Shown in pieces: positions 1 through 21,510 of a stretch of DNA of 34,055 nt. The notes below the pieces were generated by a model. The model saw nothing but the letters and a program-made list of their open reading frames with translations, searched no databases and was not told where the DNA came from. Numbering within the stretch: the stretch's first letter is position 1; every line of letters begins with the position of its first letter. Source of the DNA: Armadillidium nasatum. Taxonomy: Eukaryota; Arthropoda; Malacostraca; Isopoda; Armadillidiidae. The stretch is taken from assembly GCA_009176605.1 (NCBI GenBank), contig SEYY01004176.1, positions 1 through 34,055 on the forward strand, in the 5' to 3' direction. The translations under genes and the position numbers were made by a program.

Positions 1-1316
1 ACGTGCTAATTTCTCGTTTTTAATATTGCTCTTATGTGACATGTCGAACATGAACGAGACGGATTTCTGGTCAGTAATTAAAGTGAACGGACGAGGCAGC
101 AAATAATGCCTCCAATGTCGAATAGCCTCGATGATGGCGTATGCCTCTTTTTCAAGAGAACAATGTCCCCTCTCCGAAGGAGACAAAGATCGGGAGAAGA
201 AGGCAACAGGGCGGCCTTCCTGATTCAAGGTAGCAGCGATAGCTTCATCAGACGCATCTGTTTCCAAGACGAAGGGTAGAGTGTCATCAACATGGGAGCG
301 AACTGCATTAAGGATAGCGTTTTTCAGAACAGAGATGGCCTCTATTGCTGGAGGAGTTAACGGGAAAACAGCATTAATAAGAGGTCGGAGTTTATGAGAA
401 TAACGAGGAATCCATCGTGAGTAATACGCGAAAAGACCCAAGAGTCTGGAGAGCGATTTGGCGTTGGATGGAATAGGGAGGTCTAAAAGTGGCTGCATAC
501 GTGAAGGGTCAGGACGAAGCTTCCCATATGATATCTCATAACCGAGAATGCGTATAGAAGTGAAAATTGACATTTCTCATGACTGAAAGTCATATTAAAA
601 CGTTTAGCACAATCCAAAAAACGAGAAAGATTCTGGTCATGTTCTTCTTGAGTGCGACCACAAATAGTCACATCATCTAGATATGCAAATGTATCAGTCA
701 ATCCATGTTCATTAATGAACTCGTCGATGACCCTCTGAAAGCAGGACACACCATTAGTGAGGCCAAAACTAAGGCGACAGAATTGATAGAGTTTTCCATC
801 AGCTTCGAAAGCAGTAAAAGGCTTGTCATCAGGATGAAGAGGTACACAGTGGTAAGCACTTCTGAGATCCACAGAGCTATACACTTTATAAGAAGCGATT
901 TTGTTGGCCAAAGTATCCAGTGATTGGAGGGGATAAGCATCAAAATAGGTGTAGCGATTTATAGTAGCAGAGTAGTCTATGACCATTCTCTTTTTCTTTT
1001 TACCTTGCCCTTGATTAACAATATGAATCTGAGCACGCCAGGGAGAATTGCTAGGCTCAATAATTCCTTCAGACAGCAGCCGTTGTATCTCATCCTTAAT
1101 AAATAAGACGTCAGAAGAACTGTACTTCCTGGATTTCACAGCAATAGGTCTACAATCTGGAGATAAGTTGGCGAAGATTCTAGGGGGACGTATCTGAAAA
1201 GGAGCCAGGGCACATACTTCCAAGTGTTTTTTGGCTCCTCCAAAAGAGAGTTTAAGGGACGAATGTTGCTTCAAAAAAGGTAGACCCAGAATTACGTCAG
1301 TACAACAGTTGGCATA
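1..1316 (-). pseudogene. Pol of Gypsy copy 1: reverse transcriptase and RNase H (partial, frameshifted)
   Basis: Coding starts in the DVILGLPFL stretch near 1316 and the first methionine is at 1274. The reverse transcriptase fingers and palm are clear: SPWRAQIHIV, the motif A aspartate in SSVDLRSAYH, and the catalytic box AYLDDVTICG near 672-686. Near 560-575 the frame shifts by one base. The new frame then stays open to position 1 and encodes the tether (ILGYEISYGKLRPDP) and an RNase H domain whose three acidic signatures are visible: ETDASDEA near 250, SLEKEAYAI near 145 and LITDQKS near 65. It lacks integrase only because the window ends. With one frame break it is probably inactive, but the break could also be a sequencing error next to a T-rich run. 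Confidence 0.85.
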
Positions 1317-2398
1317 ACTAGGAAACGCTCATCATACACGCTGTCATCGATAGTAAAGTGAATATGGCAACAAGAAGAGACAGAAGATGTCCACGAAGAG
1401 GAAGCCATTGCAATAGTTCCCACGTAAGGAGTTGTAGGCAGGCTCAATCTAGAGACAAGACAATGGGACACAAAATTCTCTGAGCTACCAGTATCGATAA
1501 GAGCTCGAACTTCATGGTTCGAGATGGTGATATTCAAGGATGAGGATTGTAATCCAGGAGGAAAAGTTGAATCAGATGTTGTGAATGAGTATGCCTTGGC
1601 GAGGGCAGCCACTTCAGGTCTAGATATAGGGGTATTGGTAGATCTGCAAACCCTCGCAAAATGACCCCTTTTATGACATAAAGAGCATAAGGCTCCTCGA
1701 GCAGGGCAAACAGCCCGGTCATGGGTAGGCCTTTTTCCACAGTAAAAACATGGTCGTTTTTGCGAAGTAGTGACCAATGCTGCAGCCTCCACATCTTCAT
1801 GGCTAGCAGTGGAGGAAGGTGAAGCGGGAGAGGAGACTACTGCAAGATTTCCGGGAGCTTCATAAGTCATGTCATCTTGATGGGCCAGCTCCAGTGCACG
1901 AGCTTTATCAATTGCACTTTCAAGAGGCAATTCACGAAATTCCAAAAGTCGCGTTCTGACATGGGGGGATTTTAGACCAGAGATAAAAGAATCTCTAATA
2001 TACTCATTCCTATAAGTGGAAGCAGTTACATCACGAAAAGCACAATCGATACTCAAACGCTGTAATTCTCTAGCGTATTCATCAATAGATTCCTGAGGGA
2101 GTTGCTTACGAGTCATGAGAGAGTGTCGAGCAACAACATCACTAGGCGGTTTCACAAATATAGAGGTCAAGGACTGGAGAGCGGCCTCGTAAGTACGACA
2201 CTCAGAAATCAGTTCGAAGTTATTAGGAGATAATGATCCAGCCAGTACACCCAAAGACAAGTCCTGAGAATCCTCGGGTAATGCAGAAATATATTGAGTG
2301 AGTACGAACTTCCAGTGCTTGAAGACTCTGGGAGCATCTTGCGACGTAGGTTGAATGTCCAGCGTAAGGGGACGCAAAATCCTTCCAACGGCATCCAT
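1292..2398 (-). CDS. Gag plus aspartic protease of Gypsy copy 1
   Basis: An open frame of 368 codons on the minus strand, starting at the ATG at 2398. Residues 1 to about 210 are a retrotransposon Gag-type helical region. Two zinc knuckles follow: Cys217, Cys220, His226, Cys231 (a variant with five residues between the second Cys and His) and Cys238, Cys241, His246, Cys251 (canonical CX2CX4HX4C). The retropepsin active site follows as ALIDTGSSENFV, with Asp-Thr-Gly at 302-304. Gag packages the element RNA and the protease matures the polyprotein. The stop codon falls just before a conserved DVILGLPFL stretch that continues in another frame, so protease is joined to pol either by -1 frameshifting or through a small mutation. 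No classical slippery heptamer is obvious at the overlap, which favours mutation. Confidence 0.88.
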   Translation of the reverse strand: MDAVGRILRPLTLDIQPTSQDAPRVFKHWKFVLTQYISALPEDSQDLSLGVLAGSLSPNNFELISECRTYEAALQSLTSIFVKPPSDVVARHSLMTRKQLPQESIDEYARELQRLSIDCAFRDVTASTYRNEYIRDSFISGLKSPHVRTRLLEFRELPLESAIDKARALELAHQDDMTYEAPGNLAVVSSPASPSSTASHEDVEAAALVTTSQKRPCFYCGKRPTHDRAVCPARGALCSLCHKRGHFARVCRSTNTPISRPEVAALAKAYSFTTSDSTFPPGLQSSSLNITISNHEVRALIDTGSSENFVSHCLVSRLSLPTTPYVGTIAMASSSWTSSVSSCCHIHFTIDDSVYDERFLVMPTVVLT

Positions 2399-2468
2399 AT
2401 CCCCGTAGAAGTATTCAGAAATAAAATTGTGGGGCTAGCCAGGAGTCCACTTTAAAATTGTGGGGCAA

Positions 2469-2779
2469 TGACAACTAAGAGGAAGTCAGGCTTTTATTTC
2501 TGCAATAAACAATAAACAAATAACTAATATATATATGTGTATATATACACAACAACAAAATAATAATAATAATAATAACATAATTCAATAAGAGCAATAA
2601 TACCTGAAGACGTGAGGTTACGAGGTTATGGGGTAACGATCCCAGGAGAGGTCCAAGAGAATGATATCTTCATCGGAGAGTTTAGTGAGAATAATCCAAA
2701 CTCCAAAAACACAGCCTTTTATATTACAGATCTGTGTTCGTATGTTTGTTTAGCTGGTTGGTTGATTCCGTATAAAACA
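2469..2779 (-). repeat. Putative 5' LTR of Gypsy copy 1
   Basis: On the minus strand this stretch begins TGTTTTATACGG and ends AGTTGTCA, fitting the TG...CA rule. It holds a TATA-like TATAAAAGG (complement of 2716-2724) and an AATAAA signal about 25 bases before the end. It sits about 70 bases upstream of the gag ATG, where an LTR belongs. The partner LTR is outside the window, so the boundaries are inferred. I could not identify a convincing tRNA primer-binding site. Between LTR and gag a 13-bp direct repeat (aaaattgtggggc) occurs at 2423-2435 and 2454-2466. The LTR also holds a short TAA run and a 14-bp palindrome gtgtatatatacac near 2535. Confidence 0.4.
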
Positions 2780-2782
2780 CCT

Positions 2783-2784
<2 letters not shown>

Positions 2785-2872
<88 letters not shown>
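2785..2872. repeat. (AT)n microsatellite
   Basis: Nearly pure AT dinucleotide with one interruption near 2817. It separates the Gypsy LTR from the terminal inverted repeat of the hAT element. Confidence 0.98.
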
Positions 2873-2876
<4 letters not shown>

Positions 2877-2882
2877 GGTGGA

Positions 2883-3001
2883 CCGGATATCCGCATCCGC
2901 AACTGCGGATATCCGCATCATTTTTCCAATATCCGCATCCGCGGATATCCGCAATTGGATATCCGCAACCGCATCCGCATGCGCGGATAGTAAAAAATTA
3001 C
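2883..3001. repeat. Left subterminal ATCCGC/GCGGAT array of the hAT element
   Basis: About eleven ATCCGC hexamers in both orientations, several fused head to head as GCGGATATCCGC. In hAT elements such as Ac, short subterminal repeats serve as transposase binding sites; that role here is inference. The part from 2942 to 3001 recurs in the same orientation at 4540-4604. Confidence 0.85.
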
Positions 3002-3040
3002 GTATCATGCAATCGATAAAAACATTCGCAAAACTTTGTA

Positions 3041-4208
3041 TTGAATGCAGAACCTCTTTCTGAGCGCCATACAGGCGACTATCTTGAAACTGTATTTGAA
3101 AAGATGCTGACAAAATGGAAGATTTCATTAAATGAAGTGCACTGCGTAGTCAGGGATTCGGGCACAAATATAAAAAAAGCACTTTCTCTGGCAAGAGTGA
3201 AAAATGTAGATTGCTTTGCACACCAAACTCAGATAGTAGTTAAAAATTCCATTATGAGTCAAATATAGATTAATTGTTACGCATTTCAATCACTCCGTTG
3301 TAGCCCAAAATGAGCTGAAGAAAATACAAACAAGATTAAATGTTCGTCCACTTTCTGTCATGCAAGATATTCAAACACGCTGGAATAGTAGTTTGCATAT
3401 GCTTGAGAGGATGAGCGAAATTAATGAGGCCATTTGCCTTTATGCTTCAAGCAGCACAAAAATAAAGCCTCTAACAGCTGACGAAAATGACATTTTAAAT
3501 AATTGTATTAATATCCTTAAGCTTTTTGAAGAATTAACAAAGACTATAAGTTCAGCTGAATCATGTTTGTCAGATGTGATAAGACTTGTTTCAACATTGA
3601 AAGTTGTGTTAACAAATGTTATTAAGTCTAAGGGAGTTTCAAGGATGACTGAAACATTATTGAAGGAGATGAACGACAGAATTGAAAACCGGGATAATGA
3701 TGATGCTTATACAATTGCAACCTTTTTAGATCTTAGGTACAAAACAAAATTTTTTAAACCACTTGTTTCTCAGAATGTTAAAATCAAATTAGGATGCTTA
3801 TGCGATGAGATGATAGAAACAGCTAAAATAACGCCTTTCAAGAAAAAGCAAAAGCTGTCAGATACAAAAGAAACAAAATCTTCTAGCTTCCAGCAGCGAT
3901 GCAGAATCACAGCCGTGTCAAAGGATACAATATCGATTATTGAAAATTATCTGAAACTCCCACGTTTGGAGGCAGATAAAGACCAATTAGTTTGGTGGAG
4001 AGATAATTGCAAAAGTTTCCTTTTTCTTGCTGAGCTGGCAAGGACTTATTTAGCATGTCCTTCAACTAGTGTTGCTAGTGAGCGTCTTTTCCAGTGGAGC
4101 AGGCCTCATTTACGACGAAAAGCGAACCAAACTTTCACCTGAAAGAGCCCAAAAGCTTTTATTTCTAAAAAATAACTTACCAATTATTAACTTCAAATGG
4201 AATATGTG
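3041..4208 (+). pseudogene. hAT transposase pseudogene (ZBED-like, N-terminally deleted)
   Basis: The homologous stretch starts at AEPLSERHTGDYL, then gives the catalytic-core piece CVVRDSGTNIKKAL (first Asp of the RNase H-like fold) and the cysteine-histidine stretch VDCFAHQTQIVV. A frame change near 3258-3266 leads to HSVVAQNELKKIQTRLNV and the QTRWNSSL motif, an alpha-helical insertion region, and the C-terminal dimerisation signature LVWWRDN...ARTYLACPSTSVASERLF. A single-base slip in the T run at 4085-4091 moves the end into a third frame (KLSPERAQKLLFLKNN) with a stop at 4206-4208. The BED zinc finger and upstream half are absent, so the protein cannot function. Similar proteins are often annotated as zinc finger BED domain proteins in animals. 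Confidence 0.87.
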
Positions 4209-4244
4209 AAACTGTAAAGTGTGAAGGTAATACTGAATTACTGG

Positions 4245-4505
<261 letters not shown>

Positions 4506-4514
4506 AAAATTAAA

Positions 4515-4605
4515 CTATCCGCATCCGCATCCGCATTTGCGGATATCCGCAATTGAATATCCGCAACCGCATCCGCATCCGCATCCGCGGATAGTAAAAA
4601 ATTAC
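4515..4605. repeat. Right subterminal ATCCGC/GCGGAT array of the hAT element
   Basis: A run of ATCCGC hexamers with a central TTGCGGATATCCGCAA palindrome, ending with GCGGATAGTAAAAAATTA. The same ending occurs at the left array in the same orientation, although the terminal repeats themselves are inverted. Confidence 0.85.
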
Positions 4606-4618
4606 TATCCGGTCCACC

Positions 4619-10845
<6,227 letters not shown>

Positions 10846-10869
10846 TTTCATATATATATATATATTGCT

Positions 10870-10983
<114 letters not shown>

Positions 10984-11115
10984 ATGCATCATTCGAAGAA
11001 CCATCCAAAAATATTCCATAACATAAGAATTAATTTAATTTTTAATTATATCTAGACATAAGTAGAGATAAATTGTGTGCAATGCAAACTGTGGTTCGAT
11101 GTCATGGTACATCTC

Positions 11116-11236
<121 letters not shown>

Positions 11237-11342
11237 CCAGATTAGCACTATAAATAATAATTATGATTTCACAAAACTTTATTCAGGAAATTATACCTTT
11301 AAAGGTTTAAAGTTTAACAGCAAGTCCTATACTACTAAATTC

Positions 11343-11343
<1 letters not shown>

Positions 11344-11400
<57 letters not shown>

Positions 11401-11401
11401 T
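11344..11401. repeat. (AAT)n microsatellite
   Basis: About nineteen AAT units, essentially uninterrupted. Confidence 0.97.
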
Positions 11402-11663
11402 ATGTGACTGTTGAGTTTTCTGAAAAGGGGCTGCTAGGAGAAAGCACTGTGGTTTCTTTTGAGCCCCAATGGTTAATACATACATAATTTTAATTTATTT
11501 AACAACTACAAGTTACGATAGGTTACTACTAAAGTAACAAAACTCTAGAAATATTAATGATAGCGTCAATCATGTAAGTAACAATAACAGAGACGTTACT
11601 TATGATGTTAACTACAATAATACTAATAATAATAATATATAACAATGAATTAATTAACTAAAA

Positions 11664-11665
<2 letters not shown>

Positions 11666-11735
<70 letters not shown>

Positions 11736-11742
11736 TAAAATA

Positions 11743-11775
<33 letters not shown>
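11666..11775. repeat. Poly-A followed by (TAA)n
   Basis: Sixty-three A residues, a short TTAATAATAAAATAA spacer and then about thirteen TAA units. This could be the remnant tail of a retroposed element, but no body is recognisable on its left. Confidence 0.9.
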
Positions 11776-11777
<2 letters not shown>

Positions 11778-12071
11778 TTTCCCCAACACATTTCAAATTA
11801 GCAGTAAATAATAATAATAAATTTTTTTTTAATAAGAAATGCATTTCATTAATTTGAAAATAATTTTATGCACGAGTGTGAAATATGCGCTGAGCATAAA
11901 AACACATTACTCCTCTACACTAAAACCGACCAAAACTGACTCATTCCTCACTCACTCACTCACTGATTCTTCTTCTTTCAAAGTCTCAAGTTTCTCTCTG
12001 ATAAGCAGACTCTTTCTATGCACAAAAGATATGATAGGCACACGCTTATTACAAACAAACCAATGTACAAA

Positions 12072-14987
<2,916 letters not shown>

Positions 14988-15078
<91 letters not shown>
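14988..15078. repeat. (TA)n microsatellite
   Basis: Pure TA repeat that ends at the terminus of a third hAT-type end. Confidence 0.98.
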
Positions 15079-15082
<4 letters not shown>

Positions 15083-15165
15083 AGGGATGGAGCGATACCA
15101 AAATTTTTACTGATACCGATACCAAGATTCAAATTCACCAATACCAATTTTTAACTGCTAAGAAA
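15079..15165 (+). mobile_element. End fragment of a third hAT-like family (GATACC repeats)
   Basis: Starts TTAGGGATGGAGCGATACC directly after (TA)n and repeats GATACC/AATACC at 15095-15100, 15113-15118, 15119-15124 and 15142-15146. The TAGGGATG start plus hexamer repeats match the pattern of the two other hAT families here. Only about 85 bases are present before another (AT)n tract; the rest is missing. Confidence 0.55.
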
Positions 15166-15166
15166 A

Positions 15167-16058
<892 letters not shown>

Positions 16059-16063
16059 TTATA

Positions 16064-17066
<1,003 letters not shown>

Positions 17067-17162
17067 GTGTGTATGTGTTGTTATAGTAATAAATACTATA
17101 AAAAATACTCAAATTTTATCAAATGTATTTCAAATATTCAACAATTTAAATTTAGAGTAGGC

Positions 17163-17216
17163 AACAATCTCATTTCAAGTCAAAGGTAAAGACCTTTGAC
17201 TTTAAATGAGATTGTT
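17163..17216. repeat. Hairpin at the left edge of the satellite array
   Basis: Arms 17163-17187 and 17192-17216 are 25 bases each, starting AACAATCTCATTT, with one mismatch and a 4-base loop (AAAG). It lies immediately before the first satellite monomer and is not part of the monomer. Confidence 0.9.
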
Positions 17217-17999
17217 TTTTATAAAAAATTCCAAGATTATCTAACTCACAAAATTGACTTGATATATTTCTTGTGAAGAATGCAATTGAATAAGTTTAAG
17301 TATTAGAAAGTTTGTTTTTATAAAAAATTCCAAGATTATCTAACTCACAAAATTGACTTGATATATTTCTTGTGAAGAATGCAATTGAATAAGTTTAAGT
17401 ATTAGAAAGTTTGTTTTTATAAAAAATTCCAAGATTATCTAACTCACAAAATTGACTTGATATATTTCTTGTGAAGAATGCAATTGAATAAGTTTAAGTA
17501 TTAGAAAGTTTGTTTTTATAAAAAATTCCAAGATTATCTAACTCACAAAATTGACTTGATATATTTCTTGTGAAGAATGCAATTGAATAAGTTTAAGTAT
17601 TAGAAAGTTTGTTTTTATAAAAAATTCCAAGATTATCTAACTCACAAAATTGACTTGATATATTTCTTGTGAAGAATGCAATTGAATAAGTTTAAGTATT
17701 AGAAAGTTTGTTTTTATAAAAAATTCCAAGATTATCTAACTCACAAAATTGACTTGATATATTTCTTGTGAAGAATGCAATTGAATAAGTTTAAGTATTA
17801 GAAAGTTTGTTTTTATAAAAAAATTCCAAGATTATCTAACTCACAAAATTGACTTGATATATTTCTTGTGAAGAATGCAATTGAATAAGTTTAAGTATTA
17901 GAAAGTTTGTTTTTATAAAAAATTCCAAGATTATCTAACTCACAAAATTGACTTGATATATTTCTTGTGAAGAATGCAATTGAATAAGTTTAAGTATTA

Positions 18000-18039
18000 G
18001 ATAATCTTGGAATTTTTTATAAAAAATTCCAAGATTATC
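18000..18039. repeat. Perfect 40-bp palindrome in the satellite, copy 1
   Basis: Half-site GATAATCTTGGAATTTTTTA followed by its exact complement. It arises where the normal 13-base linker AAAGTTTGTTTTT is replaced by an inverted copy of the first 18 bases of the monomer-start region. Confidence 0.97.
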
Positions 18040-18598
18040 TAACTCACAAAATTGACTTGATATATTTCTTGTGAAGAATGCAATTGAATAAGTTTAAGTA
18101 TTAGAAAGTTTGTTTTTATAAAAAATTCCAAGATTATCTAACTCACAAAATTGACTTGATATATTTCTTGTGAAGAATGCAATTGAATAAGTTTAAGTAT
18201 TAGAAAGTTTGTTTTTATAAAAAATTCCAAGATTATCTAACTCACAAAATTGACTTGATATATTTCTTGTGAAGAATGCAATTGAATAAGTTTAAGTATT
18301 AGAAAGTTTGTTTTTATAAAAAATTCCAAGATTATCTAACTCACAAAATTGACTTGATATATTTCTTGTGAAGAATGCAATTGAATAAGTTTAAGTATTA
18401 GAAAGTTTGTTTTTATAAAAAATTCCAAGATTATCTAACTCACAAAATTGACTTGATATATTTCTTGTGAAGAATGCAATTGAATAAGTTTAAGTATTAG
18501 AAAGTTTGTTTTTATAAAAAATTCCAAGATTATCTAACTCACAAAATTGACTTGATATATTTCTTGTGAAGAATGCAATTGAATAAGTTTAAGTATTA

Positions 18599-18638
18599 GA
18601 TAATCTTGGAATTTTTTATAAAAAATTCCAAGATTATC
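18599..18638. repeat. Perfect 40-bp palindrome in the satellite, copy 2
   Basis: Identical to the palindrome at 18000-18039 and exactly 599 bases away, equal to six monomers plus the 5-base length gain of the variant linker. This suggests duplication of a block of six monomers. Confidence 0.97.
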
Positions 18639-21412
18639 TAACTCACAAAATTGACTTGATATATTTCTTGTGAAGAATGCAATTGAATAAGTTTAAGTAT
18701 TAGAAAGTTTGTTTTTATAAAAAATTCCAAGATTATCTAACTCACAAAATTGACTTGATATATTTCTTGTGAAGAATGCAATTGAATAAGTTTAAGTATT
18801 AGAAAGTTTGTTTTTATAAAAAATTCCAAGATTATCTAACTCACAAAATTGACTTGATATATTTCTTGTGAAGAATGCAATTGAATAAGTTTAAGTATTA
18901 GAAAGTTTGTTTTTATAAAAAAATTCCAAGATTATCTAACTCACAAAATTGACTTGATATATTTCTTGTGAAGAATGCAATTGAATAAGTTTAAGTATTA
19001 GAAAGTTTGTTTTTATAAAAAATTCCAAGATTATCTAACTCACAAAATTGACTTGATATATTTCTTGTGAAGAATGCAATTGAATAAGTTTAAGTATTAG
19101 AAAGTTTGTTTTTATAAAAAAATCCAAGATTATCTAACTCACAAAATTGACTTGATATATTTCTTGTGAAGAATGCAATTGAATAAGTTTAAGTATTAGA
19201 AAGTTTGTTTTTATAAAAAATTCCAAGATTATCTAACTCACAAAATTGACTTGATATATTTCTTGTGAAGAATGCAATTGAATAAGTTTAAGTATTAGAA
19301 AGTTTGTTTTTATAAAAAATTCCAAGATTATCTAACTCACAAAATTGACTTGATATATTTCTTGTGAAGAATGCAATTGAATAAGTTTAAGTATTAGAAA
19401 GTTTGTTTTTATAAAAAATTCCAAGATTATCTAACTCACAAAATTGACTTGATATATTTCTTGTGAAGAATGCAATTGAATAAGTTTAAGTATTAGAAAG
19501 TTTGTTTTTATAAAAAATTCCAAGATTATCTAACTCACAAAATTGACTTGATATATTTCTTGTGAAGAATGCAATTGAATAAGTTTAAGTATTAGAAAGT
19601 TTGTTTTTATAAAAAATTCCAAGATTATCTAACTCACAAAATTGACTTGATATATTTCTTGTGAAGAATGCAATTGAATAAGTTTAAGTATTAGAAAGTT
19701 TGTTTTTATAAAAAATTCCAAGATTATCTAACTCACAAAATTGACTTGATATATTTCTTGTGAAGAATGCAATTGAATAAGTTTAAGTATTAGAAAGTTT
19801 GTTTTTATAAAAAAATCCAAGATTATCTAACTCACAAAATTGACTTGATATATTTCTTGTGAAGAATGCAATTGAATAAGTTTAAGTATTAGAAAGTTTG
19901 TTTTTATAAAAAATTCCAAGATTATCTAACTCACAAAATTGACTTGATATATTTCTTGTGAAGAATGCAATTGAATAAGTTTAAGTATTAGAAAGTTTGT
20001 TTTTATAAAAAATTCCAAGATTATCTAACTCACAAAATTGACTTGATATATTTCTTGTGAAGAATGCAATTGAATAAGTTTAAGTATTAGAAAGTTTGTT
20101 TTTATAAAAAATTCCAAGATTATCTAACTCACAAAATTGACTTGATATATTTCTTGTGAAGAATGCAATTGAATAAGTTTAAGTATTAGAAAGTTTGTTT
20201 TTATAAAAAATTCCAAGATTATCTAACTCACAAAATTGACTTGATATATTTCTTGTGAAGAATGCAATTGAATAAGTTTAAGTATTAGAAAGTTTGTTTT
20301 TATAAAAAATTCCAAGATTATCTAACTCACAAAATTGACTTGATATATTTCTTGTGAAGAATGCAATTGAATAAGTTTAAGTATTAGAAAGTTTGTTTTT
20401 ATAAAAAATTCCAAGATTATCTAACTCACAAAATTGACTTGATATATTTCTTGTGAAGAATGCAATTGAATAAGTTTAAGTATTAGAAAGTTTGTTTTTA
20501 TAAAAAATTCCAAGATTATCTAACTCACAAAATTGACTTGATATATTTCTTGTGAAGAATGCAATTGAATAAGTTTAAGTATTAGAAAGTTTGTTTTTAT
20601 AAAAAATTCCAAGATTATCTAACTCACAAAATTGACTTGATATATTTCTTGTGAAGAATGCAATTGAATAAGTTTAAGTATTAGAAAGTTTGTTTTTATA
20701 AAAAATTCCAAGATTATCTAACTCACAAAATTGACTTGATATATTTCTTGTGAAGAATGCAATTGAATAAGTTTAAGTATTAGAAAGTTTGTTTTTATAA
20801 AAAATTCCAAGATTATCTAACTCACAAAATTGACTTGATATATTTCTTGTGAAGAATGCAATTGAATAAGTTTAAGTATTAGAAAGTTTGTTTTTATAAA
20901 AAATTCCAAGATTATCTAACTCACAAAATTGACTTGATATATTTCTTGTGAAGAATGCAATTGAATAAGTTTAAGTATTAGAAAGTTTGTTTTTATAAAA
21001 AATTCCAAGATTATCTAACTCACAAAATTGACTTGATATATTTCTTGTGAAGAATGCAATTGAATAAGTTTAAGTATTAGAAAGTTTGTTTTTATAAAAA
21101 ATTCCAAGATTATCTAACTCACAAAATTGACTTGATATATTTCTTGTGAAGAATGCAATTGAATAAGTTTAAGTATTAGAAAGTTTGTTTTTATAAAAAA
21201 TTCCAAGATTATCTAACTCACAAAATTGACTTGATATATTTCTTGTGAAGAATGCAATTGAATAAGTTTAAGTATTAGAAAGTTTGTTTTTATAAAAAAT
21301 TCCAAGATTATCTAACTCACAAAATTGACTTGATATATTTCTTGTGAAGAATGCAATTGAATAAGTTTAAGTATTAGAAAGTTTGTTTTTATAAAAAATT
21401 CCAAGATTATCT

Positions 21413-21510
21413 CTAATACTTAAACTTATTCAATTGCATTCTTCACAAGAAATATATCAAGTCAATTTTGTGAGTTAGATAATCTTGGAATTTTTTATAA
21501 AAACAAATTT
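21413..21510 (-). repeat. Inverted satellite monomer
   Basis: One monomer lies in reverse orientation. It starts CTAATACTTAAACTTATTCA right after a truncated direct monomer (21391-21412) and ends near ATAAAAACAAATTTCTAA. Direct monomers resume at ATTGACTTGATATATTTC from about 21518, missing the first part of their unit. Confidence 0.95.

Larger units (their letters stand above)
1..2779 (-). mobile_element. Ty3/Gypsy LTR retrotransposon, copy 1 (5' part, truncated by window edge)
   Basis: Read on the minus strand the order is putative LTR, gag, aspartic protease, reverse transcriptase, RNase H, then the window ends. Integrase and the 3' LTR would lie to the left of position 1. The order protease-RT-RNase H is that of the Ty3/Gypsy (Metaviridae) lineage. 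Gag-protease is open over 368 codons and pol has only one clear internal frame break, so this is the least decayed coding element in the window. A diverged second copy of the same broad family lies at 28299-31130 on the other strand. I cannot assign a clade from sequence alone. Confidence 0.9.

Noticed and set aside
11666-11775. Poly-A plus (TAA)n as a LINE or SINE tail
   Set aside because: No recognisable element body lies on either side, so the origin cannot be supported.
21240-21260. Heat-shock-like TTCTTGTGAAGAA motif in each satellite monomer
   Set aside because: Spacing does not fit the NTTCNNGAAN rule, and AT-rich DNA yields such short inverted motifs by chance.
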